From positions 1 to 7,454 of the forward strand of contig UREB01000081.1 in NCBI GenBank assembly GCA_900546685.1: DNA of 7,454 nucleotides. Reading direction: 5' to 3'. Below are positions 6,664 through 7,454 of this stretch, one piece after another (positions within the stretch are counted from its first letter, which is position 1; every line of letters starts with the position of its first letter). The stretch is from an uncultured Eubacteriales bacterium. GTDB lineage: Bacteria > Bacillota > Clostridia > Christensenellales > QAND01. Position numbers and translations under genes: made by a program. Under the pieces are notes generated by a model. The model made no database searches. It saw only the letters and a list, made by a program, of their open reading frames with translations, and was not told the DNA's origin.

Positions 6664-7454
6664 ATGAAGCTGATGCAGACTGGCCGTATCTTTTGGCAGA
6701 TCAGCCCCTTATTGATCTTTATGTTTTTACCGGCGCTGGCCTTTGGGTTTTGGAGCGCCCTGGCGGCGACACTGCTGGCGCTACTCTTGCACGAACTGGC
6801 ACACGTATTGGCGGGAAAATTGCTGAAAGTGAATACTTTTAAGATCGAGCTTATGCCGTTTGGCGGCGTTTCACTGATGGAATCCTGCAAGCCATGGAAG
6901 ATGGCGCTAATCGCAATGGCGGGGCCGCTATGCAATGCGCTGATCGTGCTATGCTTTTTGCCCTTGGTAAAATACAATCCGTATGAATGGCTATGCGTAT
7001 TTTTACAGGCCAATTTGGTGATTGCTATCTTTAACCTGATGCCGGCCTTTCCCTTAGACGGAGGCCGGGTACTGGTCTGTATGCTTTCCCCTGTGTTGGG
7101 ACAGACCTTTGCAGAACGCATCTGCTCTATATTCGGTATGTTGTTGGGGCTATTTTTGGCCGGTGCCGGCATTGCGTGTGTGTTTTATCTGGGACAAATC
7201 AATCTTTCGCTGTTGGCAGTAGGGATGTTTTTGTTTTTAGCTGCGTTGCGACAAGGAAAACCCAGTCCATACGCAGCGCTGGTGCATGAAAATGCAAAGA
7301 AAAGGCAGATTCATAAAAAACCGCTAAAGGATCAGCGGATCGTGATGCACATGGATATGACGGCCCAAAAGGCAATGGAAAAATTTCGCAAGGGGGTATA
7401 CACCACGGTTACGGTGGTAGACTACGACTTGAAGTTTTTGGGAACGCTGGGAGA
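6664..7454 (+). CDS. spoIVFB: SpoIVFB-like site-2 intramembrane metalloprotease (M50), 3' end cut by window
   Basis: In Bacillus subtilis SpoIVFB is the mother-cell membrane protease that cleaves pro-sigma-K late in sporulation. The 263 complete codons give a polytopic membrane protein with the zinc motif HELAH at residues 43-47 (catalytic Glu44) and the second M50 motif NLMPAFPLDGG at 124-134, whose Asp132 is the third zinc ligand. The HExxH lies at the same residue numbers as in B. subtilis SpoIVFB. After the membrane part (to about 197) comes a basic linker and the start of a CBS domain (about 228 onward: DMTAQKAMEKF, TTVTVVD). The frame is open to the last base; B. subtilis SpoIVFB is 288 residues, so perhaps 25-30 residues are missing. 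ATG 6664 starts one base after the upstream stop, with a G-rich GGGGG (6650-6654) ribosome binding site; ATG 6673 is a weaker alternative. Other M50-CBS proteases exist, but the partner gene supports this call. Confidence 0.86.
   Translation, partial: MKLMQTGRIFWQISPLLIFMFLPALAFGFWSALAATLLALLLHELAHVLAGKLLKVNTFKIELMPFGGVSLMESCKPWKMALIAMAGPLCNALIVLCFLPLVKYNPYEWLCVFLQANLVIAIFNLMPAFPLDGGRVLVCMLSPVLGQTFAERICSIFGMLLGLFLAGAGIACVFYLGQINLSLLAVGMFLFLAALRQGKPSPYAALVHENAKKRQIHKKPLKDQRIVMHMDMTAQKAMEKFRKGVYTTVTVVDYDLKFLGTLG

Noticed and set aside
6594..7172. Minus-strand frame opposite the SpoIVFB-like gene (192 codons)
   Set aside because: The + strand frame here encodes the M50 motifs HELAH and NLMPAFPLDGG in the right spacing, so the minus frame is a shadow.

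Overview
This window comes from an endospore-forming low-to-mid-GC Gram-positive bacterium, most likely a member of the Clostridia (Bacillota). The evidence is the gene order (mreB-mreC-mreD, class B PBP, rodA, then a spoIVFA/spoIVFB-type pair), the strong AG-rich ribosome binding sites, and the sporulation-type intramembrane protease at the right edge. All genes lie on the + strand. The first 14 bases match the 3' end of an Illumina sequencing adapter, so the left edge is an untrimmed contig end and this is probably a draft or metagenome assembly.

Layout: (1) 1-14, adapter remnant. (2) 15-593, C-terminal part of mreB, truncated by the contig end. (3) 594-696, intergenic region with a good extended -10 promoter and a small hairpin in the predicted leader of mreC. 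(4) 697-4626, mreC, mreD and a large class B penicillin-binding protein (mrdA/PBP2), tightly packed. (5) 4640-5776, rodA, 13 nt after the PBP gene. (6) 5787-5816, strong intrinsic terminator. (7) 5817-5879, short gap with a CATACA motif resembling a sigma-E -10 element. (8) 5880-6662, a SpoIVFA-like membrane protein with a degenerate M23 (LytM) domain. (9) 6664-7454, a SpoIVFB-like site-2 metalloprotease, cut by the right edge of the window inside its CBS domain.

The genes form two functional units. MreB, MreC, MreD, PBP2 and RodA are the core of the elongasome: MreB filaments orient the complex, MreC and MreD link it across the membrane, RodA polymerises glycan strands and PBP2 cross-links them. 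After the terminator, the SpoIVFA/SpoIVFB pair would act in the mother cell during sporulation, where in Bacillus subtilis SpoIVFB cleaves pro-sigma-K and SpoIVFA helps hold it inactive. The min cell-division genes that often sit between these blocks in Firmicutes are absent here.

I found no evidence for a wholly new system. The main points for a second look are the roughly 115-residue helical insertion in the PBP2 transpeptidase domain, the candidate sigma-E promoter, the loss of all M23 metal ligands in the SpoIVFA-like protein, the possible leader structure before mreC, and the adapter at the left edge. There is no stretch longer than about 105 bases without a gene, and no tRNA, rRNA, CRISPR or mobile element was seen.
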